A DNA stretch of 64,000 nt, taken from NCBI RefSeq assembly GCF_900070365.1, contig NZ_LN850107.1, forward strand, positions 6,758,001 to 6,822,000, given 5' to 3'. Below the pieces are notes generated by a model. It saw only the letters and a list, made by a program, of their open reading frames with translations. It ran no database searches and was not told the DNA's origin. Both the position numbers and the translations under genes were made by a program. Source of the DNA: Alloactinosynnema sp. L-07. Its GTDB lineage: Bacteria; Actinomycetota; Actinomycetes; Mycobacteriales; Pseudonocardiaceae. This document shows positions 56,222 through 64,000 of the stretch, in pieces. Each line of letters starts with the position of its first letter. Within the stretch, counting starts at the first letter, position 1.

Positions 56222-56664
56222 CCGGGGGCGAACACCCGGTCCAGGAACGCGAACTTGGCCACGAACACGGGCAGCCCGCCGAGCACGTAGGTGAGGTTGA
56301 GCACGAGCGTGCGCGAGGCGCGGTCGACGACCCACGGCTGGAACGCCCAGTCGGCGACCGTCGTCAGCGCCACCGAGACCAGGCCGCCGAGCGCCGTCAC
56401 CACGAGGTAGCCGACGACCTGCCTGCTCAGCCGGGGCATGCCGCGCTGGCCCCACGCCCACCAGCGGATCATCACGAAGTGCGGGACCGCGCCCGCGGCG
56501 AACGCGACCGCGCTGGCCGCCGCGGCGCCCATCATGGCCGAGGAGTACAGCCCGTAGAGCACTAGTTGGCTGAGACCGGTCGCCACCAGCGAGGCCACCG
56601 TGTACCTGGTGAACCTCGCCCGGCTCTTGGCGACCCAGCGAACCAGACGCCCACGACCCTCCAC
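56143..56664 (-). CDS. GtrA family membrane protein
   Basis: The 173-residue protein has four membrane helices (about residues 20-42, 48-66, 85-105 and 118-138) with the GtrA signature RYTVASLVATGLSQLVLYGL. GtrA proteins are thought to flip or handle polyprenyl-linked sugars during wall glycan synthesis. Its C-terminal 26 codons overlap the end of pepA on the other strand. It lies 18 bases downstream of the glgA-type gene. Confidence 0.82.
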   Translation of the reverse strand: MEGRGRLVRWVAKSRARFTRYTVASLVATGLSQLVLYGLYSSAMMGAAAASAVAFAAGAVPHFVMIRWWAWGQRGMPRLSRQVVGYLVVTALGGLVSVALTTVADWAFQPWVVDRASRTLVLNLTYVLGGLPVFVAKFAFLDRVFAPGYDEYVATNSTRVRAANPVAPGTTSS

Positions 56665-56681
56665 ACCGCACAGAGTACGGG

Positions 56682-57854
56682 TCAGTCCCTGATCGGACTC
56701 TCAGCGAGTACGCGTTCGTAGACGTCCACAGTCCGCTCGGCCACCGTCGCCCAGGAGAATTCGCGCTCGGCCCTGACCCGCCCGGCCGCGCCCATGGCCG
56801 CCGCCCGCGCCGGGTCGGCGAGCAGCCGGTTCACCGCGTCGGCCAGTCCCGTCCGGTAGGAAGCGGCGTCGGCCTCGTCGTAGTGGACGAGCAGCCCGTT
56901 GTGCCCGTCGGCGACGACCTCGGGGATGCCGCCGACGTCGGAGGCCACGATCGCGGTCCCGCACGCCATCGCCTCCAGGTTCACTATGCCCAGCGGCTCG
57001 TAGACCGAGGGACAGACGAACACGGTGGCGTGGCTGAGCAGCTGCCGCACGTCCGTGCGCGGCAGCATCCGCTGGATCCAGAACACCCCGCCGCGCACAT
57101 CCGCGAGTTCAGCCACCGCGGCCTCGGTCTCCGCGGCGATCTCCGGGGTGTCCGGCGCGCCCGCGCACAGCACGACCTGGGCGGCGGGGTCGATCCGGTG
57201 GGCCGCGGCGACCAGGTGCCCGAGGCCCTTCTGGCGGGTGACGCGACCCACGAAAACCACGATCGGCCGCGCCGGGTCGATGCCCTCCCGCTCCAGCGCG
57301 TCGGACTCGGCGACCGGGTGGTACTCGGCGGTGTCGATGCCGTTGCGGACCACGTGGACGCGCTCAGGGGCCAGCTCCGGGTAGCAGTCCAGGACGTCGG
57401 CGCGCATCCCGTCGCTGACCGCGATGATCGCGTCGGCGGACTCGTAGGCGGTGCGCTCGATCCAGCACGACAGCCGGTAGCCGCCGCCGAGCTGCTCGGC
57501 CTTCCACGGCCTGCGCGGCTCCAGCGAGTGGGCGGTGATCACGTGCGGGACGCCGTGCAGCAGCCCCGCCACGTGGCCCGCGAGGTTGGCGTACCAGGTG
57601 TGCGAGTGGACCACGTCGAGCCCGCCGACGCCCGCGGCGATCGAGAGATCGGCGCCGATCATGCCCAGCGCGGCGTTCACCCCGGCCAGGCCCGGCGGCG
57701 GCTCGTGGGCGGTGGCGCCCTCAACCGGGCCGCCGATCCGGTGCACGTCGACATCGACCAGCTCGCGCAGCCGGGGGACCAGCGCCCCCACGTGCACCCC
57801 CGCGCCGCCGTAGACCTCCGGCGGGTACTCGCGCGTCAGCAGTCCGATGTGCAC
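56682..57854 (-). CDS. glgM: GT4 glycogen/maltose-1-phosphate synthase (GlgA/GlgM)
   Basis: The 390-residue GT-B enzyme starts HIGLLTREYPPEVYGGAGVHV. It has VVHSHTWYANLAG and VRNGID, and the nucleotide-sugar site is VFVGRVTRQKGL with the EPLGIVNLEAMACGTAIVAS motif. The Rv1212c orthologue uses ADP-glucose to make maltose-1-phosphate (GlgM) for GlgE-type glucan synthesis. GTG 57854 gives the conserved N-terminus; the open frame continues upstream. It is divergent from glgC, its ADP-glucose supplier. Confidence 0.9.
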   Translation of the reverse strand: MHIGLLTREYPPEVYGGAGVHVGALVPRLRELVDVDVHRIGGPVEGATAHEPPPGLAGVNAALGMIGADLSIAAGVGGLDVVHSHTWYANLAGHVAGLLHGVPHVITAHSLEPRRPWKAEQLGGGYRLSCWIERTAYESADAIIAVSDGMRADVLDCYPELAPERVHVVRNGIDTAEYHPVAESDALEREGIDPARPIVVFVGRVTRQKGLGHLVAAAHRIDPAAQVVLCAGAPDTPEIAAETEAAVAELADVRGGVFWIQRMLPRTDVRQLLSHATVFVCPSVYEPLGIVNLEAMACGTAIVASDVGGIPEVVADGHNGLLVHYDEADAASYRTGLADAVNRLLADPARAAAMGAAGRVRAEREFSWATVAERTVDVYERVLAESPIRD

Positions 57855-58009
57855 ACCGGCCACCGTAGGACATCCGCCGCTGTCCTGTGCACGCCAAGGC
57901 GAGCGCCGCGCGAACACGCTGCGGCGCACGGGTGAACGTGTCGGCAACCGCGGGCGGGTCGCCGCGTCTTCACTGGCCGTTGCCACCTACCGGCGGTTAG
58001 GGTCGTTTC

Positions 58010-59239
58010 GTGAAGGGCCAGCCACGCGTACTGGGCATTGTGCTGGCGGGCGGTGAAGGGAAGCGGCTGTGGCCGCTGACGGCCGACCGCGCTAAGCCCG
58101 CAGTCCCCTTCGGGGGCAACTACCGGCTTGTCGACTTCGTACTGTCGAACCTGGTCAACGGGGGCTTCCACCAGCTCTGCGTGCTCACCCAGTACAAGTC
58201 GCACTCGCTGGACAAGCACATCTCGACCACCTGGCGACTGTCCAGTGTGCTCGGGCAGTACATCACCCCGGTCCCGGCCCAGCAGCGGCTCGGCCCCCGC
58301 TGGTACACCGGCAGCGCCGACGCGATCTACCAGTCGCTCAACCTGGTCTACGACGAACGCCCCGACTACATCGCCGTCTTCGGCGCCGACCACGTCTACC
58401 GGATGGACCCGTGGCAGATGGTCGAGCAGCACGTCGACTCCGGCGCCGGGGTCACCGTCGCCGGGATCCGCGTGCCGCGCGCGGAGGCCCGCGCGTTCGG
58501 ATGCATCGACTCCTCCGCCGACGGGAAGATCACCCGATTTCTGGAGAAGCCCGCCGAGCCGCCGTCGGTGCCCGACGACCCCGACGTGACCTTCGCGTCG
58601 ATGGGCAACTACCTGTTCTCCACCCCGACCCTGCTCGACGCGCTGCGCGCCGACGCGGCCAACCCCGACTCCCTGCACGACATGGGCGGCGACATCATCC
58701 CGATGCTCGTCGACGCGGGCACGGCCCATGTGTACGACTTCGACGACAACGAGGTCCCCGGCGCCACCGAACGCGACCGCGGCTACTGGCGCGATGTCGG
58801 GACGCTCGACGCCTACTACGAGGCGCACCAGGACCTGGTGTCGGTGCACCCCGTGTTCAACCTCTACAACCAGCAGTGGCCCATCAGGACCGCCACGCCG
58901 CCGCTGCCGCCCGCCAAGTTCGTCAACGCGGGCTCGGCGGTCGAGTCGATCGTCGGCCCCGGCTCCATCATCTCCGGCGCCTCGGTGATCGACTCCGTGA
59001 TCAGCGCCGACGTGATGATCGAGCCCGGCGCGGTGGTCGAGGGCAGCGTCCTGCTGCCCGGTGTGCGCGTCGGAAAGGGCGCCACGGTCCGCCGCGCGAT
59101 CCTGGACAAGAACGTGATCGTCGCCGACGGCGCCCGGATCGGGGTCGACCTGGCCGCCGACCGGGAGCAGTACACGGTCAGCGCCGGTGACGTGGTCGTC
59201 CTCGGCAAGGGCGTCCGCGCGGAAACCCCCACGCGCTGA
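58010..59239 (+). CDS. glgC: Glucose-1-phosphate adenylyltransferase
   Basis: The 409-residue enzyme makes ADP-glucose from ATP and glucose-1-phosphate. The nucleotidyltransferase signature is [23 protein letters not shown] (cut here by one Leu-Trp), with [10 protein letters not shown] for metal, FLEKPAEPP and the glucose site YWRDVGT. A left-handed beta-helix (about residues 300-395) ends the protein. The start is GTG 58010. Confidence 0.95.
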   Translation: MKGQPRVLGIVLAGGEGKRLWPLTADRAKPAVPFGGNYRLVDFVLSNLVNGGFHQLCVLTQYKSHSLDKHISTTWRLSSVLGQYITPVPAQQRLGPRWYTGSADAIYQSLNLVYDERPDYIAVFGADHVYRMDPWQMVEQHVDSGAGVTVAGIRVPRAEARAFGCIDSSADGKITRFLEKPAEPPSVPDDPDVTFASMGNYLFSTPTLLDALRADAANPDSLHDMGGDIIPMLVDAGTAHVYDFDDNEVPGATERDRGYWRDVGTLDAYYEAHQDLVSVHPVFNLYNQQWPIRTATPPLPPAKFVNAGSAVESIVGPGSIISGASVIDSVISADVMIEPGAVVEGSVLLPGVRVGKGATVRRAILDKNVIVADGARIGVDLAADREQYTVSAGDVVVLGKGVRAETPTR

Positions 59240-59264
59240 CGGCCCGCTCGTCTACCTTGTGGGA

Positions 59265-59519
59265 ATGGACGAGAGCCCGCGCGACCCGTACCGCGAGGTC
59301 TGGCAGATGACCCCGGTCGGCGAAGCCAGGGGCAGCGGGCGGCCGTGGCACCCGGTGGCGGGCGTGCTGTCCGGCTTGGTCGTCTTCTTCCAGTTCGCGG
59401 TCCTGGCCTGGTTCATCTTCGGCTCGTCGGTCGAGTGGGGCCTGATCGTGACGCTGTTCGGCTTGCTCGCGGCAGGCGGCGTCGGTTTCTTCATCGGCAC
59501 GGGCAGCGACAACCTCTAG
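59265..59519 (+). CDS. Small two-helix membrane protein
   Basis: The 84-residue protein has a charged N-terminus (MDESPRDPYREVWQMTP) followed by two hydrophobic helices (about residues 30-52 and 57-78). ATG 59265 starts 25 bases after glgC, so the two may be co-transcribed. No family is recognised. Confidence 0.6.
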   Translation: MDESPRDPYREVWQMTPVGEARGSGRPWHPVAGVLSGLVVFFQFAVLAWFIFGSSVEWGLIVTLFGLLAAGGVGFFIGTGSDNL

Positions 59520-59748
59520 TTATCCACATCCCGGCGACCATCCACAGCCAGCGCCATTCCCTTATCCCCAAACCCCACCACCGATAGACTGGGCCAGGGG
59601 ACGCCCCCCTGGGTTGGGTGGGGGCTGCGCCTCACCCTCGGCGCCGCGGGCCTCGAGATCGTCCGCGGCAACCGGACGTCAACGAGGTTTCCTCATTTGC
59701 TAGAGCCTCATTTTCTCTAGAGCCTTGATGTTGCTACGCAACAACCAC

Positions 59749-59841
59749 CGCTCGGCCGCGGTGACGTATCGGGTGCGTGAACGCGCCGACGAAGTCTGGC
59801 GTGTTCACGCACCCAATACGTCACCTTGAGGCGGCCGAGCG
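59749..59841. repeat. 93-bp palindromic intergenic repeat
   Basis: Between two convergent genes, CGCTCGGCCGC (59749-59759) is perfectly complementary to 59831-59841. The next 28 bases (59760-59787) match 59798-59825 in reverse complement with two mismatches. A 10-base loop and a 5-base bulge on the right side complete a cruciform-like element. The surrounding gap (59520-59868) has no gene; it also holds short CTAGAG repeats near 59700-59722. It may be a small mobile palindrome or a strong bidirectional terminator. Confidence 0.7.
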
Positions 59842-59868
59842 CGCGCCCCCGGGCGCCAAGGGCAGAGC

Positions 59869-60498
59869 TCAGGCGGTTTTCGCGGCGACCAGGAGGCAGC
59901 CGCCCAGCGGCAGCAGCAGCGGTACCAGTTGGTCGTCCTCCCGCACGGCCCGCGCCACCTCACGCAGCGCCGCGGCCTCCGGGTCCTTGCGGTTCGGGTC
60001 GGCCAGCCCGCCCACGTTGTCGAACGCCAGCACGCCGCCGGGGCGCAGCAGCCGCACGCCCTGCTCGGCGTAGGCCGGGTATTCGAGCTTCGCGGCGTCG
60101 GCGAACAGCAGGTCGTAGCCGCCGTCGGTCAGCCGGGGGAGCACGTCGAGCGCGCGGCCCATGATCAACCGGGTCCGGCCGGGGGCGACACCCGCGTCGC
60201 TGAACGTGCGCTTGGCGTACGCCTGGTTCTCCGGGTCGACGTCGATCGAGGTCAGCACGCCGTCGGGGGCCATGCCGCGCAGCAGCGACAGGCCGCTCAC
60301 CCCGGTGCCGGTCCCGACCTCCACCACGGCCTTGGCCTGCAGCACCGTGGCCAGGAACCGCAGCGCCGCGCCGGTGGCGGGGCTGACCGGTGCGCAGCCG
60401 AGCTTGACCCCACGCGCTCGTGCCGAAGTCAGCGAGTCGTCCTCGGCGAGGAATCCCTCGACGTACTCGCTCAGGTCGGCGACGGTATCCGGTCCCAC
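59869..60498 (-). CDS. O-methyltransferase (Rv1220c-like)
   Basis: The 209-residue class I methyltransferase of the catechol/caffeoyl-CoA OMT family has VVEVGTGTGVSGLSLL as SAM motif I, TSIDVDPENQAYAK, DLLFADAAKLEYPAY and LRPGGVLAFDNVGG. It corresponds in position to Rv1220c, next to sigE. The start is uncertain: GTG 60498 gives a family-typical length, and 60555 is possible. It is divergent from sigE. Confidence 0.88.
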   Translation of the reverse strand: MGPDTVADLSEYVEGFLAEDDSLTSARARGVKLGCAPVSPATGAALRFLATVLQAKAVVEVGTGTGVSGLSLLRGMAPDGVLTSIDVDPENQAYAKRTFSDAGVAPGRTRLIMGRALDVLPRLTDGGYDLLFADAAKLEYPAYAEQGVRLLRPGGVLAFDNVGGLADPNRKDPEAAALREVARAVREDDQLVPLLLPLGGCLLVAAKTA

Positions 60499-60578
60499 AG
60501 GAACGCAGACTAGCGACGGAAGTCCCAAAATCGGGTGAACCTTGCCGAGGACCACGCAACTGGTTTTCCGCCAGTTTT

Positions 60579-60607
60579 TCTCAGCTGAGTCTCAGCCGAC
60601 TCTCACG
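60579..60607. promoter_or_regulatory. Triple direct repeat upstream of sigE
   Basis: TCTCAGC-N4-TCTCAGC-N4-TCTCACG repeats with an exact 11-base period at 60579, 60590 and 60601, about 70 bases before the sigE start. It has the same sequence and spacing as the boxes at 3386-3432. In mycobacteria sigE is controlled by an OmpR-type regulator (MprA), so this is a good candidate operator. Confidence 0.65.
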
Positions 60608-60672
60608 GTCGCCACATGGGCGTACTCCATTCTCGTGACTAGTCGGGGAACCTGTCGCGAAGGGGGAACAAC

Positions 60673-61317
60673 GTGGGCGGCACACGCGTTGGGTCAGTCA
60701 GTGGGCAACACAGCCTTCAGGAGGTGCGTATCCCCACGATGCAGACGCAAGCCATGGCACCGGTCGAGGCGCCTGTCGGGCTCGACACCGGATGGACGCC
60801 GCCGTCCTGGGACGAGATCGTGCGCGAACACGGCGACCGGGTCTACCGCCTCGCCTACCGCCTCACCGGCAACGCGCACGACGCCGAGGACCTCACCCAG
60901 GAGACCTTCATCCGGGTGTTCCGGTCGCTGGCGTCCTACAAGCCCGGAACGTTCGAGGGCTGGCTGCACCGCATCACCACCAACCTGTTCCTCGACATGG
61001 CCCGCCGCCGCTCGCGGCTGCGCATGGAGGGACTGCCGGAGGACACCGACCGGCTCGCGGGCGACGACCCGAGCCCCGAACAGGTCTACTCCGACACCCA
61101 TCTCGACCCCGACCTGCAGGCCGCGCTCGACGAGTTGCCGCCCGAGTTCCGGGCCGCGGTCGTCCTGTGTGACGTGGAGGGCCTTTCCTACGAGGAGATC
61201 GGCGCCACCCTCGGGGTGAAGCTGGGTACTGTGCGCAGCAGGATCCACCGGGGCCGCCAGGCCCTGCGCGCGTCGCTGGAGCGCCGCCGCGAGCGTGCCC
61301 AGGAAGGGCTGTCATGA
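60673..61317 (+). CDS. sigE: ECF RNA polymerase sigma factor SigE
   Basis: The 214-residue ECF sigma factor has region 2 ([31 protein letters not shown]) and region 4 ([44 protein letters not shown]), both virtually identical in pattern to mycobacterial SigE. GTG 60673 follows AAGGGGG; internal starts near 60742 would give a shorter isoform, as in M. tuberculosis. It directs the envelope and heat stress response, is held by the anti-sigma factor encoded next, and regulates htrA-type genes. Confidence 0.95.
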   Translation: MGGTRVGSVSGQHSLQEVRIPTMQTQAMAPVEAPVGLDTGWTPPSWDEIVREHGDRVYRLAYRLTGNAHDAEDLTQETFIRVFRSLASYKPGTFEGWLHRITTNLFLDMARRRSRLRMEGLPEDTDRLAGDDPSPEQVYSDTHLDPDLQAALDELPPEFRAAVVLCDVEGLSYEEIGATLGVKLGTVRSRIHRGRQALRASLERRRERAQEGLS

Positions 61318-61345
61318 CCGTCTCTCTGCTCGTGGAGTCGACACG

Positions 61346-61921
61346 ATGAGCTTCGGGCTGCCCGAACAGCACCTGCTCCCCGACGCGGTCGTCGCGTTCG
61401 TCGACGGTGAGCTGCCCCGCACGGTCGTGGACCGGGTCACCGCGCACCTCGCCCGCTGTCCGTGGTGCGCCGCAGACATCAGCGCCCAACGCCAGGCCAG
61501 GGCCGCCGTCCGCGCCGCCGACACCCCGTCGATGCCCGCGGGCCTGCTCGCGTCCCTGCGCGCCATCCCGCAGGAAGTCGAGCTCCCAGCCACCCCAGAC
61601 GGCCTCGCCGTCAGCGCCGACGGCCAACTTGTCGCCGTCCAACGCACCGACCGCGCCGCCTTCGGCACCAGCGTCCCCCTGGGCTCCTCCCCGAAACTCG
61701 GCGAAGGCCGCACAGTCCTGGGCCGCCACCCAGTCCGCCGCGCCGCCCAGGGCGCGGGCGTGGTCGTCTCCGGCCTGGTACTCGGCGCGCTCGCGTTCGT
61801 CAACACCGGCTCGGACCCAACCGAACCGGCGACCGGCGCCGACGTTGAGCCAGTCGGCTTCGTCGGCTCCGAGCCGATCCAGTCCCTCATCGCCACCTTC
61901 GGCACCGCGTCGGCGCGCTAG
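61346..61921 (+). CDS. rseA: Anti-sigma-E factor RseA
   Basis: The 191-residue protein has an N-terminal zinc-associated anti-sigma motif: H-x3-C-x2-C in HLARCPWC, after AVVAFVDGELP. It binds SigE. A hydrophobic segment (about residues 140-160) could anchor it in the membrane. It starts 28 bases after sigE and corresponds to Rv1222. Confidence 0.9.
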   Translation: MSFGLPEQHLLPDAVVAFVDGELPRTVVDRVTAHLARCPWCAADISAQRQARAAVRAADTPSMPAGLLASLRAIPQEVELPATPDGLAVSADGQLVAVQRTDRAAFGTSVPLGSSPKLGEGRTVLGRHPVRRAAQGAGVVVSGLVLGALAFVNTGSDPTEPATGADVEPVGFVGSEPIQSLIATFGTASAR

Positions 61922-61960
61922 TACGCCCACTTAACCGTCGCCCAGGCATGCTGAACAGCG

Positions 61961-64000
61961 ATGAACGACAACCCGACGCCCGACGCCGCGGACCACTCGG
62001 CCGAGCCCACGGTCTCCATCCCGCAGCCCCCTGGTCCGGGGCCGCAGTGGGACGGCCCAACCTCGATAGCCGGCCCTGACGCCACCCTGTCGCCGCTGTC
62101 GCAGGACACGTCGAGTAGTACCCCGTCTTCCTCGCCGAACCACACCGCGAGCATCCCGACCCCGCAACCCGCAGGCACCCACCTCACCAGCGCCGCGCCG
62201 ACCGCAGCCGCTCCGATCGGTAGTGCGGTGCCCGCCGCCGGCACCGCGCCGACTGGCTTCGCACCCACCGCCGGCGCCGCGCCGACCGCGGCCGTCGCGT
62301 CTCCGGGAAGCGCTGTGCCGACCGCGTCCGCCGCTCCTGCCGGCGATGCCGTGTCCACCGGCTATGACGCGCTTGGCGCTGGCGTCACGTCTCCCGGAAA
62401 CGCCGCGTCCGCCGCGTACGCCGCTCCCGCTGGCGATGGCGCTCCCGCTGGCGATGCCGTGCCTACCGGCTATGACGCGCTTGGCGCAGGCGTCGTGCCT
62501 CCCCGAAACGCCGCGCCCGCCGCGCCCGCCGCTCCCACCGCGCACGCCGTGTCCACCGGCGATGGGGCGCACGCCGCTCCCGCCCGTGGTGCGGCGCCTG
62601 CCGGCAGCGCGTCCGCTACCGCCGCCGTGCCCGGCGATGTTGTGGCCGCAGGCAGGGCGATGCCGACCACCGGGGCCGCGCCCGCCGCCGTGTTCGCAGG
62701 CAATGCGATGCCCACTGGCGATGCGATGCCCACTGGCGATGCGGTGCCCACCGGCAGCGCGGTACTCACCGGCGCGGCCGCGCCCGCCGCCGACCCGGCG
62801 CCCGCCGCCGGCGTTGTGCCCGCTCACCAGCGCGTCGGCCCGCGTCCGCTGGAGCGTCCGCCGGTCGACCCGTCCAACGCCGCCGTCTTCGGCAGGCCCG
62901 TGGGCGTCGACGGCGCGTTCTCGCCCAAAGCCGCCGCCCCCGCCCCGCTCGGCGCCCTCAACTCCGTTCCGCCCACGCCCGAAGCCCTGGTCAGCGCGTT
63001 CGGCAGGCCCCTGGGCCAGCGCGACGTGATCCTCCAACGCCCGCCCGGCTCCTCCCGCTCCACGGCGAGCCAGGACGAGCCGCTCTGGGCCGAGGACAGC
63101 TTCGACCCCTGGCGCGACCCGGCGGCGGGCGCGGTCATCGGCCCGCCCGCACTCGACCGCGACGACGACTCCGACGCCAAACCCGCCCGGCGCGCACCGG
63201 GCGCTCTCCTCAGCGTCTCCGAGGTGCTGTTCGGCAGGCGGGTCAAGCCCGTCGCGCTCGGCGTCCTCGGTGTGGTCGCGCTGCTCATCGGCGCGGCGGG
63301 TGGACTGGTCGGCTGGTTTGTCGCCCGCGGCGGCGACGCGCTGACCAGCGACGTCACCCTCGCGCAGGCCGAAGCAGGCAAGGAACGGCCCGTGGGTTCG
63401 GTCTCCGACATCGCCGCCAGGGTGCGGCCCGCCGTGGTCTCCATCGAGGTCAAAATCGAACAGGGCGGCGGCACCGGCTCCGGCGTGCTGATCGACGGCG
63501 CGGGCTACATCGTCACCAACTGGCACGTCGTGACCCTCGAAGGCCGCGCCGACGAGAAAGCCAAGATCACCACCGTCTTCACCGACGGCACCAGGGCCGA
63601 GGCCAAGCTGGTCGGCACCGACCCGAAGACCGACCTCGCCGTGATCAAAGTCGATGTCAACAACCCGACGGTCCTGCAGTTCGGCAACTCCGACGAACTC
63701 AAGGTCGGCGACTCGGTCATCGCGGTCGGTTCCCCGCTCGGGCTCACCGACACCGTCACCGAGGGCATCGTCAGCGCGCTGCACCGGCCGGTGGTCGCGG
63801 GCGGCGACAACGGCCAGTCCCCGATCACCTACGACGCCATCCAGACCGACGCCTCGATCAACCAGGGCAACTCCGGCGGCCCCTTGGTCGACTCGACCGG
63901 CGCGCTCGTCGGCATCAACTCGGCGATCCGCAGCAGCGGCCAGGGCAACACCGGCAGCGTGGGCCTCGGCTTCGCCATCCCGTCGAACGACGCCAAACGC
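61961..64000 (+). CDS. htrA: HtrA/DegP-like membrane serine protease, 3-prime end outside the window
   Basis: At least 680 codons lie in the window, with no stop before the end. The first ~290 residues are a disordered Ala/Pro/Gly/Thr-rich region with repeats, then FGRPVGVDG and FGRPLGQRD units as in mycobacterial HtrA. A membrane helix lies near residues 428-455. The trypsin-like domain follows with the triad His (TNWHVV, about 520), Asp (KTDLAVI, about 557) and Ser (GNSGGPL, about 638). A PDZ domain should lie beyond the edge. It degrades damaged envelope proteins and is Rv1223-like in context. Confidence 0.93.
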   Translation, partial: MNDNPTPDAADHSAEPTVSIPQPPGPGPQWDGPTSIAGPDATLSPLSQDTSSSTPSSSPNHTASIPTPQPAGTHLTSAAPTAAAPIGSAVPAAGTAPTGFAPTAGAAPTAAVASPGSAVPTASAAPAGDAVSTGYDALGAGVTSPGNAASAAYAAPAGDGAPAGDAVPTGYDALGAGVVPPRNAAPAAPAAPTAHAVSTGDGAHAAPARGAAPAGSASATAAVPGDVVAAGRAMPTTGAAPAAVFAGNAMPTGDAMPTGDAVPTGSAVLTGAAAPAADPAPAAGVVPAHQRVGPRPLERPPVDPSNAAVFGRPVGVDGAFSPKAAAPAPLGALNSVPPTPEALVSAFGRPLGQRDVILQRPPGSSRSTASQDEPLWAEDSFDPWRDPAAGAVIGPPALDRDDDSDAKPARRAPGALLSVSEVLFGRRVKPVALGVLGVVALLIGAAGGLVGWFVARGGDALTSDVTLAQAEAGKERPVGSVSDIAARVRPAVVSIEVKIEQGGGTGSGVLIDGAGYIVTNWHVVTLEGRADEKAKITTVFTDGTRAEAKLVGTDPKTDLAVIKVDVNNPTVLQFGNSDELKVGDSVIAVGSPLGLTDTVTEGIVSALHRPVVAGGDNGQSPITYDAIQTDASINQGNSGGPLVDSTGALVGINSAIRSSGQGNTGSVGLGFAIPSNDAKR
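62357..62572 (+). repeat. 108-bp tandem duplication inside htrA
   Basis: The sequence starting ACCGGCTATGACGCGCTTGG at 62357 recurs at 62465 with a 108-base period (36 codons), and both copies continue with similar Ala/Pro-rich codons. In protein terms TGYDALGAGV appears twice. It is in frame, so only the length of the disordered region changes. Confidence 0.75.
62705..62758 (+). repeat. 18-bp tandem repeat inside htrA
   Basis: GCGATGCCCACTGGCGAT occurs at 62705-62722 and 62723-62740, followed by a degenerate third copy to 62758. It encodes A-M-P-T-G-D units. In-frame slippage here would vary the linker length between strains. Confidence 0.8.

Noticed and set aside
61931..63784. Long minus-strand open frame of 617 codons
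   Set aside because: It is the antisense shadow of htrA; the plus strand there encodes the recognisable HtrA linker, membrane helix and protease motifs.

Overview
The window is high-GC, densely packed DNA with frequent GTG starts and 4-base ATGA/GTGA gene overlaps. Mycothiol (mshB), the succinylase lysine pathway (dapC/dapD/dapE), GpgS, DUF3117 and SigE/RseA/HtrA identify an actinobacterium. The XRE-DUF397 pair, paired DUF3558 lipoproteins and a terpenoid cluster fit Pseudonocardiaceae (Actinokineospora/Saccharothrix/Lentzea-like); the genus is inference. No rRNA, tRNA, CRISPR array or transposase was seen.

Layout. (1) 1-6140: an ABC-2 exporter and a LolA-like secreted protein, divergent from a two-component system and a NUDIX hydrolase. 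(2) 6133-14110: a compact terpenoid cluster. The minus strand carries P450, DXS, methyltransferase and SnoaL-like genes; the plus strand carries P450, terpene synthase and polyprenyl diphosphate synthase. The two arms share one divergent promoter. (3) 14201-16736: a WXG/type VII-like pair and two DUF3558 lipoproteins. (4) 16779-18412: a trpS preceded by a Trp-Trp leader peptide and attenuator, a YciI protein, and a 52-residue Lys/Cys-rich protein behind an iron-box-like site. (5) 18620-42566: a conserved backbone whose order resembles M. tuberculosis Rv1165-Rv1208: typA, lpqW-like, a dpp peptide importer, mshB, fdxC, dapC, dapD, dapE, LOG genes, folP2, gpgS. (6) 42567-51716: about 9 kb of accessory genes: SDR/TetR, broken MerR, small Cys proteins, XRE-DUF397, two M15-type peptidases (one fused to an I36-like domain), a Tat-exported propeller-like protein and an XRE-NBR1 fusion. 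(7) 51798-64000: the backbone resumes (DivIVA-like, tag, DUF3117, pepA, glgA/glgM, glgC, O-methyltransferase, sigE, rseA, and htrA running off the end), matching Rv1209-Rv1223 apart from an inserted enoyl-CoA hydratase/PaaX pair.

Regulatory links. The spacer between the LolA-like gene and the two-component system holds two TCTCAGC-N4-TCTCAGC direct repeats. The same architecture lies upstream of sigE, which suggests one OmpR-family regulator connects them. Other readable elements are the trpS attenuator, the iron box, a TetR operator, an antitoxin operator, a palindrome in the terpenoid promoter, several strong terminators, and two long intergenic palindromic repeats (983-1135 and 59749-59841).
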